From the NCBI RefSeq assembly GCF_000003815.2, contig NC_049982.1, positions 26,360,433-26,424,432 of the forward strand: a DNA stretch of 64,000 bases, given 5' to 3'. Both the position numbers and the translations under genes were made by a program. Below are positions 11,663-26,700 of this stretch, in pieces. The notes beneath the pieces are model-generated. The model did no database searches, was not told where the DNA came from, and was given only the letters and a program-made list of their open reading frames with translations. The DNA comes from Branchiostoma floridae. Taxonomy: Eukaryota > Chordata > Leptocardii > Amphioxiformes > Branchiostomatidae. The stretch's first letter is position 1. Each line of letters starts with the position of its first letter.

Positions 11663-13976
11663 GAGGGCAGCATCTGTGCTATTTATATAACACAGCACCA
11701 CGAGGGTTCTGAACAATCTGTACTTTAGCTAGCATACAGGATCTCTTGGCATCTCTACATTAATCTCTTGCAGTTTGTAAGGATTTTTAAATAAGGTCTA
11801 ATAAATGTATTGAATCTAGGAGAGGGTGCCAAGAGGTCCTTGGATGGAGCTTGTGACATATTGTAAGACATCTCTCCGGTGAAAACAGAATCCTAACAGG
11901 TTTCCAAGTATCTGCCCATAATACCAAATGGAGTGATTTGTTACCTCATCCCTCGTATTGTAGTCAAGCTCTGAAAACCGAAGAAAAAAAAGGAGAAAAA
12001 TGAGTCATTATGTAAGCACATTGTACAGGCGTTAAACTTAAGGGAAATACAGATTTACATATAGAAATCATTGAGTTGTACAATTAGGAATCATTTTGGG
12101 TTGGACAAGTCTTAGTATAGACATCTTTACCTTGTCATGACGTGAGGGATGCTATTTAATAATCATGGCTCTGTTGTTTGTGTGTCTCTTGACCATTTTT
12201 ATCACCACTAGAACCGAAAATTTTAGACAAATGATGAATCTCTTGGCTTACTTGCATGACGTAAATAAAGGTCTTAAACCACATTGATGGCTCCTGTTCA
12301 ATGCTGATCTGGATTTTTTTTGTCAAGTTGATACATCTGAAACTGGCTAGAACCAGGGAATATGTGTGATGTGGTTTGGTTCAGGATGAATTGGTGTATA
12401 ACTTTTTCCATGCTGCCTAATACTGCAACCAGTGCACATTTGGTGCCAAAAAGGCTACTACTGCAGGAAAAAGGGTATCTGGAACAAGGAAATGTGGAAA
12501 GAACGTGAAGAAAGACTAGGTCTATAACTCAGATTGAGAACACCTTGGAAAGAATGAACCTTGTCTCGTTATGGGCAATTTGGCAAGCTATGTAGTCAAA
12601 GGTAGCCATTTCATAGTTTGGGTGCCAGGGCTAAAAATGCTGGCATCTAGGCTAAACATTTCTCTATGTTCTTGATCACATTGCCCACTATGGGACAAAT
12701 TCATTGTAATTGAATGGAACAAATGTTGGAAATAAAAAAGGCAGCTTCAGATGGCAACGGTGATAGTCACAATGCAACAGTAATACAGATAATGTGAAGA
12801 ATATTTAGTCTTAGCTTTAACTTGTGGTTGTGTGAAAACTTCTTGTAGCGGAGCTGTAAATAAAACCCATGCTGATGGTAAGAAACTTTGGAAGTTCTGG
12901 TATGGAAACAAATAAAGAGGTTGACATTGACTTTCCTCTTGTTGGCTGGTTTTGGGCTGATGTTCTATGCATAGAAAACAGGTAGGGCTTACAAGTGACA
13001 AGGAAAAATTACTACATATAGGAAATTCAGAACAGGAAAGTCCAGTGGGGAGTCCAAGGTAGCAGAACTCAGTATTTTGCCAATTGGGATTAAGGTAAGG
13101 ACCACAAACTGACTGGTATTGTACTAAAATTATAGTAGGTTCCCTAGAGTAGTCTGACAAATGATTTTGTTCTGGGTAAAATCTACAAAGTAACTGAAAA
13201 GAATGGTTTTATAACATTTTGAGGACAGGTTCATATGAGGTCAATGGAACTGCAGCCAACTCACGGAAACAGTTGTGCATTGATATGCCAACAGGGCAAA
13301 CATGTTCATTTGATTTTAAAGCAGACGTATTATATTACCATACCACACTGAATACTGTCATTCCTGATTTTTTCACTGTAATGTTATGTTCACGGTTTTC
13401 ACGGTGACGACTGTAACGTGAACTTATCATTACCGATAAAAAATAATTCGCAGACTTTTTTCATGCGCACTTGCCTCGACAGTGAACATATAGTTCCGAG
13501 AACAAGTTCAATTCTCTCAGACCATGAAAATTTGGTACCGTGAAGTGAATTACAGTACTTTATGCCATGCTCACGTAAATATGTATACGAAGCTTCAAAG
13601 TGTTAAAGGTTTTTAGCTAAGACCTCATGGACTACGGGGCCATTGATTAATACTGCGATCAGCATCCTTAATGATGACAAATTAGTGCAATCACAGGTGT
13701 GTAACTGGCCACAAGGAGGTTCATGCACAAACAGTTCCCCAGAGTGCTACTACATGTAGATGTGTCCTAAACTAAAACTGGGAATTCTGCTGCAGTACTA
13801 AGGAAAGCTGATAGGTGCAGCAGGAAATTAGCAGGAAGATGCCAATTCAACCACGGCAAACACCTGTTTATAACAAATACATGTACATGATTACTGATTA
13901 ATTCATTCACTCACTTATACTCATTCACTCACTCAAACTCTCACTAGATGAGACACAAAATGTTCTGTGTGGAATG
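11663..13976 (+). other. Translocase 3' UTR and intergenic region
   Basis: Non-coding, bounded by the translocase stop and the CFAP43 3' end. Two poly(A) hexamers (11800-11805, 12264-12269) could end the translocase mRNA. A short imperfect run of (ACTC)n-like repeats lies near 13905-13945. I see no gene. Confidence 0.5.
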
Positions 13977-14777
13977 TTTATTCTTTTTCAAACAAGATCA
14001 CAAACCCTCGTGAGTTTATGCTGTACATAAAAAATAGATAATCTAGTAACATTTATATTGATTCTTTCACCAACAATATTTACAACACTACAAAACGTGC
14101 ATAGTTTTAAAAAAAAATCAACATTCGTTCACCAAACTTCACAACGCAAGTGGAACAAGTAGTTACATGTAGGACATTATAAGAAATTGCTGATGTGTCT
14201 AGATCTAGCAAATATATGCTAGTATGTATAAGTCAGAAACATTGAGTAAAGGTATTGTTTGTGTACACTACAATTATACATTAGGATACTAAACTCCAAG
14301 TCTTTAGGAAAGAGTATTACAAGGTTGCAATTAGAGTGAGCACTCAAATAGTCAACACACACAACTACAGTGCTGTAACCTCCATTTACAGTCTATCCAC
14401 TGGGTTACATAAATCCACCACTTTGGAAAACAGTGGTGATACATGTAAACAAAGTTTAGATATACAGGAATGCATTTTACTGAGGGATGTTACATTGGAT
14501 ATCTCTGTAGACGCATTTTTTAAGGGTATATATGACCTGGTGGAAGTATGTTAGCAGACATTATATTATATACACAATGTCGACCTTTCTCAGCCTTTTA
14601 CAATGTACGAACTACCAAGAGTTCACCAAGCCTATATAATGATTTGGGATAATTTCATCACTAATCCGTGATGCTGGTATGAGTCTTGTGGGTTTCAAGT
14701 CACAAATGGAAGCAAACTATCTGTAAAGTTTTTAATTCGTTTACTATGAACATACACAACAGTAAAACAGTACTGCC
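13977..14777 (-). other. Probable 3' UTR of CFAP43
   Basis: Downstream of the CFAP43 stop on the minus strand. TTTATT at 13977-13982 reads AATAAA on the minus strand and is the best placed poly(A) signal, giving a UTR of about 0.8 kb. No coding signal. Confidence 0.4.
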
Positions 14778-17700
14778 TCAGTGCTCCACCTGCACTAAAG
14801 CAGGGAAGGTTCTCATGCGCAGTCTCTCCACCTCAGCACGAAGAACGGCCACCTCCTGCGCCTGGGCCTTTGCCAGGTCCACGAGCTTCCTCCGCTGCAC
14901 GATGTCCGCCATTCGCTTTTCTGCCGCCGCGTCGCTACGGACGTCAGCTGTGGAGTGGGGTAAGAAGTTGATTATCATTTATGCCATGAATGTGGATTCT
15001 CTTGTGATACATCACTTAATAATGTCATACCTGGGAATCGAAAATGTTCAATTTTAGGTATTCCAGACCAGTCTATATCTACATGTAACGGTCTCTCATG
15101 GGCTTTTACCTGTATCCTACAGGCTTCCCCAGAATAAATGCAAAATTAATACACTTCACATGTGCCATTGTCAAAAATTCGAATACTGGATTTCGACGTT
15201 AGAATTGATGTTTTTAGAACTTTTTGTTTGTGAACACCAAATATTCTCAACTTCTAGCGAATGTTACAAATTTCAATTTGTAATGCTTGTAGTGGTTGAT
15301 ACCGGTATGACACAAAAATAATACTACACAGTGTTCTAAAAAAACACCCTTGGTCCCAGCCCTCCTGCGGGTTAGGCCTTCAGTTGTTGCATGCAATAAC
15401 CTTTGGTTGGACTGGTACCTTGGGTGATATGGCAAACACAGTGTTGTCATGAATTCACACTGGCAAGGTTACCACGAAAACCCTGAAAATAATCCCTGAC
15501 CCTGTCCACCGCAAACATTTAACTGAACTTACCGTTGACTTTAGTCGAAGTAGGTTAGACATGCAGTGATTCAAACAACAGGAGCTAATTAATTCATTTG
15601 CATCAATAATGATTCAATTTGTCTTACATTTGTAGCTTTTGGACCTTTAAAAAAAATTGTCTTCCACCAATTTTTGCATATTGATTCATAGTTAGGATAA
15701 ACCTGCTCTTCAACTAGATTCCTTTTACATATCAATTCACAGCTAGGATATATAAACCCTCTCCAACAAGTGTCACTGACGAAAACTACTGGATAGTAGT
15801 TGAAAAGTCTGACCATTTCCAAAACCATACCCGGTTGCTTGAGTAACTACTTTTTGGCTTACCGTTGACTTCATTGATGTGTTTCCTCTCGAACACGGAC
15901 ACGTTGAGCTCCTCCAGCTCCCTGTCCAGCCCACGGTTCTGCTCCTCCATCCGCCGGATCGTCCTCCTCAGCTCCTTCAGCTGGCTCTCGAACTCCTCCA
16001 CGCGCTTCTCGTGGTTCTGGGAAAATGTCGGATGTAGAAGACAACTCAGTACGTTATCCTATTTTGACTAGATGTTCCGTTCTTTGACTGTCCAGTGTTC
16101 AATCCAAGAACAGCCACACAGTAGTTGGTGGGGAAAATCGTCACCCTTTCTTTATTTGCCATATTTTTTTCGACCTTCCTCCCAGGAGAGTAGCACGGGG
16201 ATCTTGAAAATGTTCAACAATAAAGTTAGCAACGCTTTTTCAGGAGGACCGGCAACAGTAGCGGAAGGCTTTCGGAACAAGTTCATTGTAAGTATTTTTC
16301 ATAGGGTGTCTGTCAAAACTAGTTCGCAAACACCTAGTACGTGACTGGATGCTCCATTGTGACTTTTGGGTAATCTGACATTCGACTTTGCAATGCAAAT
16401 AATTTGTCAACAATGCTGAACAATTTATTCAGGATAACAAACTACATGCTACACGGAACTAAAGTGATCAATTATTCTCTTTCTCTCTTTCTGCTACGAA
16501 TTCCCTCATAGTATACCAACTGTTTGTTTTCTTTGAAACCCTCAGGCACAGATTTGCAATAAAGTTTTAATTGCTTGTTATGATAATATTTGAAGTGTTT
16601 TCCTACCTTTGACTGTGAAGCGATTGTCTGCTCCAGTACAGAGATCTGGTGAGCCGTCATGGCAGAATGGTCCTCATCACCCAGGTACTGTGGAATGGGC
16701 AGATATATTTACAAGTAAGACTACATGCAAGTTATGCATTTAGACCTCTGGCCTCCGAAGAAAAACCCCAGTCTTTGAGATGTAGACCTGGACTGGTAAT
16801 GGACACAAGTACAAATTCATTTGTTTTCTTTTCAAATTGGCTTTTGTATGTTTTCATGTAACAATTTAATGCATGTTACAACAGAAGCCGTTACAAGTTT
16901 CTTTGTGATATTGATGAATTTAATGATTCTCAGGGCCCCATTAAAAATACATAGGCCATCCAGATGTCTGGAATAGGTAAATAAATGTAGTCTCAAAGCT
17001 GCAAATGAAAGTAAAGCTATCCAGTGCTCAAGTTCTTTTTCTGCTTCCACTGGCATGCCAAAATTTGACAAAGCTCTTGAGCTCTTTGATCAACTTTACT
17101 TGATTACAGGGCTCTAGCCAGCGTCCGTTTTTCCGTCAATTGACGGAAATTTGCTGCATGTGACAGAAAATTTTTTAAACCAATCCGTCAACCTTGACGG
17201 ACAAAAATTCTTGGTGGAAGCTACAGGCGGCTTGGGGACGCTGTCCACGGCCGTAAAAGCCACACACTGTTTGTCTTGCTATTGTTATGATTGTTGACAA
17301 TGTGTGTTGGCACCCGTTCGCATACGATAATCTCATTAAAAACCAGTTTTCAAGGTCTCATTTCCGTCTGTCTAACTTAATTTTCGCTGTTTTCGCGACA
17401 ACGGGAATTGGCTGACGGAAAGAAAATTCGAGCTGGCTAGAGCCCTGCTTGATCATCATCTCTTTTTCCAGCACAGATGTGCTTATAGGCAAGGTAAAGA
17501 ACAAAATTTAGAGAGCTGCAATATACCCAGTGATACGACCAGTAAATTGTGTGGACTGTTAGAAATATGACTACTTCTTACCACTTGCAGGTCCTTAGTC
17601 ATGCGGAACATCTGGATGTCTCGAGCCTTGGTGTCCAGGTCGGACTTCTGCATCTGCATTCTTCTTCTCTCCCTGTACAACACATACAGTCTGTCAGCTT

Positions 17701-20700
17701 AGGACTGGTGGGGACCATATTGCCTCATTACGATTACCAAATCTATAGTACTTTACAATTCTACCAGCATTTCTTGGTTTGTCGCAATAATGACTGTTCG
17801 TCTTTCTTTCCACCTTCTGTTCACCGCCCTCAGCCTCTGAATTATTATGCCGATCCCCAATATGTACATCAGGGCTCTAGACAGCGTCCATTTTTCCGTC
17901 AATTGACGGAAATTTGCTGCGTCTGACGGAAAAATTTTAAAACCGATCCGTCAACCTTGACGGACGCCATCCACGGCCGTAAAAGCCACGCACTGTTTGT
18001 TTTGCTATTGTTATGATTGTTGACAATGCGTGTCGGCGCTCTTTTGCATATGTTAATCTCATCAAAACCCGTTTTTCAAGGTATCAATGGCAACATTTAC
18101 TACTTTGTAGTGTCATAGGGAAAATGAATTTTCGCGGTTTTCACGACAATTGGAATTGGCTGACGGAAAAAAAATTCGAGCTGGCTAGAGCCCTGATGTA
18201 CATTGTTTGCAGTACCCTATGATACCCTACATATGGTTCTAAATGTAATGACTAAAAAGGAGAATGAAAGAAGAAAGATGTTTTACTTACCATTCTAGCT
18301 GATGGATTCCCTTCCTGAAGTCCTTACTCTCCACCATTATCTGCAACTTGGCATCTCCCAAAGTCTGCAAGCAACATTCATCCTCATTAACCTCAGAATT
18401 CTCAAGACATTCACTGTACACACAGTAACACAGCAGTGCCAGTTATCATCCACTTTGGGCTATGTCCACATGTCAAGATGTACTATGCAAATTAAATCCA
18501 GTTCTCATGCGCATTAAACAATTATATAAAGTATGATCTTAAGTTATGAGTCTTTTTCATACAAAGCAATGAAAGAGTCCATCCAGTGGTACAACAGAAT
18601 AAATTCCAGAAGATGTAACAACAAGTTACTTGGAAGCATTTTTTTTCAACTCTCACGATAGCTAAAAGTAGCTGATGTCAAAGTTTGTTCTTTAAAAATG
18701 ATGATTTGAAAGTAAGTAAGTCTGAAAGTCTTGCTAGCTTTAGGAAGGTTTAATTTAGCCAAGCAACCCCTTACACTACCAGACTGCATTCTCTACCGCA
18801 ACATGTAAAATACAATCTGTGATGATGAGTCTTTTCTCCGTTACCTTGATGTTGGAGTTGAGGTCCTCGATGACGCCCCTGTGCAGGAGGATGGAGTCGC
18901 TGTAGTCGTGGATGAAGGGCCCAGAATCCACCTCCACCTGCCCCTGCTTCAGTAGGAACTGTACCTCCAGGTTCAACATCCACCGCATCTTATCCTCCCT
19001 CAATCTATGGGGGAAGACAGCACGAAAGGAACAATCAAAGGATGAAGGCAAAATCACGACTAGAAAGGAAACAGTTGCAAGCAAATACGTAATGTTTACC
19101 TTCAAATGGTCTAGTTTAAGAAACTAACTACCCAGTACTCTGTTCATGCTTACTCAAACACATGCATATACAGGAAACCAGCCTCTCCATCCCTGTCCTG
19201 CCACTTACTACATTACCCACGGTGAGACTCAGTAAGGGGGTTACACCTATCTAAACAAACAGAATATAAACAAAATAGCACAGCATGTCTGATACACCTC
19301 CAGTAACCATGGTAATTGCCGTCTGGTCTAGGTCATTGATTTTACTTGTTTGGAGAAGCAGAAGAAGAAAAAGAGTAATGTTTCCTTTCCATGAAGGTAA
19401 ACATAATCATGTATAGTTTGCTCTGAGTTATGTTGACTGTTGTATTATGCATGGAAAGAAAAGGACCAATCCTGGCTGTCCATCACAATTATCAGTTCAA
19501 CCAATGAGATAATGACAATCTGCAGCTTGACCAATGAGAGAGTGGCTGCATGTATGTGAAATTTGTGTGACTCTATCATTGGTTGAGCTGCGAGTTATAT
19601 ATACATGGACAGCCAGGATTGGTCCATTCAAAAACAGTGCCATAAACATGAACTTACTTGTTCTGTAAAGTGATGAGGTCATCAATATCGTCCATCAGCC
19701 TGTCGTCCTCCTCCGTACGCTTCTGTAGGAAGGCGTTCATCTCCGCTAACGTCAGAGCCTTCTGCTTTACCTGTGGGGTTGGAGAACGAGAACAAATTTT
19801 TACATGGTGACTTAATTTTGCAATAAAAGAGGAAAGGTGATTTCAGTGTTTAAAGTTTGCGGTTGAAACAATTTTCTAGTTCAGCTGTTACAGTAGTACA
19901 GTGAACCAAATATTTGCAGTGTCATGAATTTGCAGTGGAGATGTTATAGCAAAAACTGTGAAAACAAAACATCCACACAGGGCAGGGCCAATCTCCGTTT
20001 TTATAGCCCTTGGGCCACACAGACCACTACAACATGGAGCTAGTCCACTGTTGAGTTCAACTCCCATACAAAATTCTCATAAGTGCTGAATGCTGAGCAG
20101 AGATAGCAGTTGGTACCATTTTGAATCCTTTCATATGACCCAGCTACTGTTTGAACCCGCAACCTTCCAAATGCAAGGCAGACAATCTTGTCCTATGGGC
20201 CATTGTACCAGCTGCTTTTATGGTATTAGACATGACCATTTTGTCTGTCAAGTTGATGGCAATGCAATAATGATTACTTTTTGGTAGCCATTATATAGCC
20301 ACAAGATTCTGTCAAAGGATGGATGCCTAACAAAACCCATTGTTGTTTCAACCACAGTTACCTGTTGTTCCTTCTCCACCTTGAGTCTCCGTGTTTCACA
20401 CAGACGCTGCCAGACGTATGGTTCGATCCCGTCGGGGATGTTGGCGGGCCCGTCAAACTCGTCCAGCGCCATGTACAGGGACTGTGTCGTGTGGAGACTC
20501 ACGCGGGCGGAGGGCGGTCGGTCTGCAAATGGGTTGGCTGCCGCTGTGGCCGGATCAAGTTGGGTGCGAAATCTCTGGACCCTGAGAGGGTAGCAGAAAA
20601 AGCCTTTAGTAACCTTTAATGGTGGTCTTGCGCTAAGTTTAGGGCAAATATGCAACACAGTCCATGTTCATCTTAATCTTCATGAAAATGGAGGTACTGT

Positions 20701-23700
20701 AATCAGTAGGTGTTTGTTTGTCTTGGTGTGTGTCCACGGTGATGTGAATATTACATAGTGGCAGCATGTTCAGTTAAAGTGGTGCGATATGATACTTGGA
20801 TAATTGGAAGTATGGTCCAATGAGGTTGTAGTTGAGAGCCAAGATGACACATTATCAGATTCCACCAAAACAGTAGTATCAGGTCGTTAGGGAGCTTGTC
20901 GCAATGATGTTAAGCAAATATTTAGTAACCATTTTTTTACCTTGAAACTTTGTAGGTTACAAGGTTCTACCACTGGTATGTATCTATTGTCATATATTGA
21001 AAGAAGCACAACACAATTTGTTTATATGTGCAAATTTATCAGTAAGTAGATCAAAGAGTAAGTCCTCACCTTGGTCTCCTCTTAAAGGCCTTGTACAGTG
21101 GGTCTTGAAGATGGGCGGGGACATCAGCAAAGTCTTTCTTGAAGGCTCGATCCATCACCTTGTCCTCAGCCACGATATTCTCGTACTCTTCTCGGAAGTG
21201 TTCGACGGCAACTCTCGCCTCCTGCAGTCGGGCCGCGGCCTCCACTTTAGCGGCCTTCTTGACGTCCAGAAGACGATAGAGCTCCTCCTCACGACAGGCC
21301 AGCTCCTCCTCCGCCAGAATCAACAACTCCAGACGTACAATCTTCAACTCCTCCTACAGGGAAAACCACAGTCATACGTGTCTTTGGGCTTGAATTACCT
21401 TAACTTCCTCACCCATAAAGCGGGGAGTACAACCCACATTTCAGAGAATAGCAATGAAGTCAGTATCCACCAAAAAGTATCCACGAAAGAACACCTAAAC
21501 TCAAATAATTGTGATCATTACTTTGCAGGCAACACCCTCTTGAAAAAACATGGACTGCATAAATTTAACTAGCCTCTATTCTCACGACCGGTACCTTACA
21601 ATTACTGATTTTTCAAATGTTTAGCAATTATCAGGTGGACACACTAGTAGGTGTTAACTGTCTGTACCTGGTTGATGACCATCTCAGTCTTGACCTTCCT
21701 CTTGAACAGCTGACCGAGAGCCTCGTCGAATGAAGCTGACCCTTCTGAGTTCTGAGTCTGTAGCTTCTTCAGCTCTGCCTCAAGGTTCTAGAAATAAGTG
21801 AGGAAAATTCAGTTTATATACTATGTATTTGTCTTTGCATTATACACGTATCTATAATATCATTATTGTATAGAGTCTAGTTTGTTTTCAGTGTGTCTAT
21901 TTGTTATCATATTAAATGTGTTTCTGTAGCTATACACAGTTAGCCAAAGGTAGGAAGTGTGAAGCTATGATGCCATTACTAAGGTCCAAGGAGTGACAGG
22001 AAGTAGAGTTCAGAGATGGTCGACCTAGTCATTAATCAGACATGACGACAGACAGTCCAGGTCAAGGGGTCAATAGAAGAGGCTATCAATTGACAGGGAG
22101 GTATTGCTTTTGGTCTAATGTTTTCACAGTAACTGTATCCCTTAAATATTTTTCATAAGCTAGAAATTAATGGACATGACTTGTGTTATCATTAACGATT
22201 CTCCCACATATCATTGCAGGCTTGTAATTTCAAGAACAATATGCTACGTCCTACCTTGCGATATTTCTCCCTCTCTTCTGTAAGTTCCTTGACCTTCTTC
22301 TCGTAGTCGACCATGGCTTTCTTCTCCTCCTCTGTCCACTCTGCCTCAGGCTTTCCCTCCGCCACGAACCCGGGCTTGGGGATATCCTGATGAATCATAA
22401 TTGTATCAAAAATCATGTTAGGTTTTTATCTAAATTTGAGAAAAAAGGGGTAAACTTAAACTAAACTTAAACTAAACAACTAAAGTTGACAAATTGAATG
22501 TCATTATAAGCACCCTCTATAAATGAGCTTGTAAATGTGTTACAGTACAATATACTGATGAGTTCTGCTTTGGCACAGAATTCAAAGGTCTAACAAGAAT
22601 AAAATCACCATTCATGAATTTCGATGAATTTGGTAGATCCCTGAATAATGATAGAGCGATGTAAAACAGGTGAAAAGTTAAATGTGTGGCATGTTTAGCA
22701 TAGTTTCCTCTAATATACATAGCAGGAAATTCCACTACAAAATCTGAAAATGAGAATGATTTGTTTGTAAAACATCACAGCCTATAGGCTGCTGAAATGT
22801 GTGATACTTACAAGGCTTGGGATACATTACAAAGTTCTTCATCTCAAGAGGACTAAAAAAAGTGGGTAACACGAACCTGTTTCAGTTCGTCCTCCTTCTT
22901 GACCTCCAAGACTCCACCCATCATGTCGACCAACCCTCGTTCACGAGCGTTGTCGCCCTGTCACAGGAAAACTTACTGTTAGCATTGTCACTGTTTCATC
23001 TTCAAAAGTTTATCATAGGGTTCTTTGTGTCATATTAACCATTATTTTTGGCCAATGATAACAAAACTATCAGAATGAATGAAGGAATAAACTATAGAAT
23101 TTGTTTAAAAAGCATAAGAGTATTGTAGAAAACATAAAATGTACGATTGTACCAAGATATGGTGGTACTCTATAACAACAGTTAAAAGCTGTGTCACAAA
23201 TTTAGTAACTGTGACTTATCTAGTGTTTACTTAGATTCATCATGATGAAAACATTGATGTCACCAAACTAAATTAATTCTAAACATGGCACTAGTTGAAA
23301 GACTAACTACTACTCTAACAGTGATATTACCACTAAATTAAATATACATCAATTCTACCATTGCCAACTTATGGTGTAATTCAATCACTATTTGTCTACA
23401 ATCATGTAACATGCATTGGCATAATACCGGTCATAAGCCTTATACCGGTCGATTAAAAATAGTGGAACTTAAAGAGATCTACACATGCAACAATAGTTAT
23501 TTCTGAGGTATGCACACTTCAGACATCTAGGTGTCCAATACATAATTTACAAAGCATCGATAACAATGCATTCGAAGACAACAAGGCCAAAAGTTTTCAG
23601 GTCATTTTCGGGGCAGGCGAGCTCGTCGTGGGACAAACACACTGTCACGTTCATCGCCAGATTTGTAGATAATAATCACATGCGCTCACGGCACAAGACG

Positions 23701-26700
23701 AGCATGATTCAACAGCAATCTTGAATTTCTTTTGGTGACCTACAACTCGTGTAAAAGTTTGAGGAACCGTTGCATTATCGCCCGGATCTACGGCTGAATG
23801 GGTCAAATTGAACGTACGTCGCCATTTTCCCGCCATTTTTAATGCTACGGCCAGCAGTAAAGTTTTACGTCATAGCGGTTGTGACGGACCAAAATTAAAT
23901 TATAATTCTTGTCAGTATACGCCCATTTTCTCATGACTTTTTGTATGCTCATGCAGATTTTTGTTTTGTGCAACTACTAACAGGAAAGAAAGGAACAACA
24001 GAGGATGTATAAAGGTACATAGCGGCAGTTAATTGTGCCGTGTTTCGTTCGGCCGGTATAGTGCACCCCCTTCCAACCACGCGCCCGTTCTCCGTGCAAT
24101 TCCGCAGTGTGTTCCAATTACGATATTATGTTTTTAGCAGGACCAGAGAGACAAAATAATTTACACAGAAGAAGTGGCAAAGGTAAGCTGTTACAGCAAC
24201 ATGTAACTGGAGAAAATGATGCGTTGATCATTTGCCAAATTAGCATTGCTTGAGAAATTGCAGTAAACCGACCGGTATTATGCCAATGGATGTTATATCA
24301 AGTGTGCACAAAAACATTTGCTATACCTATAGCTAGTGAGCAAATTGCTTATTGCATATACAGTGTTTTTTGCACACTGTACAGGTGCTCTTATTTTTTC
24401 CTAATTATGCAATCAAGACATGAACCTAATGCACCAGACTACTATCTAATGCTTTTGTGACCTCTACATCACTTACACGCTTGCTCGTCCAGTAAGCCTG
24501 TCATGTTACATAAGGCACAAAGGTGTTCACAAATACACAGGCACAACACATGTTCAATAAATCATATTAAAATATTACCACTATCTACATCAATTTACAT
24601 TGAATTCAGAAGACAATCAGCAAAAACTGTCTTGTCTTTAAGTATTAAAGTTTCTCAAATCCAAAATTACAATTCATAAGATTGTAAAGAAAAATATTAC
24701 AATTGTTCAAAAGTTTTATTCAAGCTGGCATTTTTATCTGGTAAGTACATTTGTATTTAGAGTTCCTGCAGTTCTTACCTGTTCCTTTAGGCGGCGCTCT
24801 TCCTCCTTCTTTTTCTGCTGCTCGATAACTTTTTGCTCCTCTGGGCTGACATACTTTTCTACTTTCACCTGCGGAAAGAAATATACATTGTATAAGGATA
24901 CCACAGTGACTTACTTCAGACTTGACTTCAGAGTAGACTTCAGACATGGTTTCGTAGTGCTCTGTCATAAATACATTTATAAGGGAATATACTTTGTTGG
25001 CCTACAAGTCTAACGTGCATTATCATATAGCCAGATGGAGTTGGCCAATCAGAGGCCCCCATTTCCCATGGGTTATCAGGCAGTAACCTCAAAAGTGGTC
25101 GGTTATTCTAATAACCGACCACTTTTTGGACCGCACCATTATACAGGGGACAGTCATGAATTTTTTTTTGTACTGTTGTTTGTGTGTAAACCATGCATAA
25201 CAGACTGTCAAAAATATTATGATTGATTGGTTATGTTAATTAGGGCTCCACATGGGGAATATAGGGATACTTGAAAAGGAATTATGCTGATTTTACACAT
25301 TTTCATTATGGCTTTCTAACGTGATTAAGCCGGTACCTTCCTAAATCACTTCATATATACGTACTTTGTCGTGCCCAAGTGAAAAGGCTCTGCATGGGGG
25401 GTACCAGGACTCCACTTAATACATGTAGTTTGTATTGCAAATAAGCCACATGTTGATGCTGATATGCTATCTCACAAACAGATGATTAGTTAAAATTATT
25501 AGTTAAATGATGATGATGAAATAGTTTAATGTTTGTATTATATATAGACACTATTGTACAATATATATATTGCAAATGTATTTTTATGTAATGTATTAAA
25601 GTGTTTATTTGTTATAAAGGAATTTGTGTGAAATAACTGTCAGTTGGATAGGCTATATGATAATAATGTTAATGCCCCGCCTTATCCTCGGTGTATATGG
25701 TGAGACAATCCCTGGTCANNNNNNNNNNNNNNNNNNNNNNNNNNNNNNNNNNNNNNNNNNNNNNNNNNNNNNNNNNNNNNNNNNNNNNNNNNNNNNNNNN
25801 NNNNNNNNNNNNNNNNNNNNNNNNNNNNNNNNNNNNNNNNNNNNNNNNNNNNNNNNNNNNNNNNNNNNNNNNNNNNNNNNNNNNNNNNNNNNNNNNNNNN
25901 NNNNNNNNNNNNNNNNNNNNNNNNNNNNNNNNNNNNNNNNNNNNNNNNNNNNNNNNNNNNNNNNNNNNNNNNNNNNNNNNNNNNNNNNNNNNNNNNNNNN
26001 NNNNNNNNNNNNNNNNNNNNNNNNNNNNNNNNNNNNNNNNNNNNNNNNNNNNNNNNNNNNNNNNNNNNNNNNNNNNNNNNNNNNNNNNNNNNNNNNNNNN
26101 NNNNNNNNNNNNNNNNNNNNNNNNNNNNNNNNNNNNNNNNNNNNNNNNNNNNNNNNNATCGATTTATATTCCGTCCCTTAGGTTCCAAGGTATATACACA
26201 AAGAGGCATTCAAGCTACTTCAAATTTTAACATCATACTCTGTACTTTTACAGATTTATAAAGTTACTCTGAGACATAAGAAATGACAAAATTTCTCTTT
26301 TCTTTCCGCCACTGTTTATTTCATTCAAGAACTAGATCTCATATCTCCATAAAACATTAAGATTTTCTTGTGCAGCTTGTTTAGTTGTAGCCTATTGAGT
26401 ATATATGCAAATTTTGGTTTTGATTAACAATTAATGTATCCATTGATCACATATTGCCACTCTACAGTGAAAATGACTAGCATGTGAATACACTGTGAAA
26501 ACACAGATCAAAAACAGTACCTCCCTATGAATTAGTAGCCTCTTCTATTGACCCCATAACCTGGAATGTCTGTCAAGGTAGATAAATGACTAATTCTACT
26601 GACACTGAACACTTCTTCCTGTCACCTTTTGTTCTTCACTTCTTGCCACTCTGTGGTGAGACATGCCTATGCTAGTGCTGGTTTCAGCATCAAATAACAT

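Noticed and set aside
11000-11716. 238-codon minus-strand open frame
   Set aside because: Exact antisense of translocase exon 3; open because of the strong G/C third-position bias of that exon.
20997-21572. 191-codon plus-strand open frame
   Set aside because: Largely antisense to CFAP43 exon 28, with no domain and no codon bias on the plus strand.
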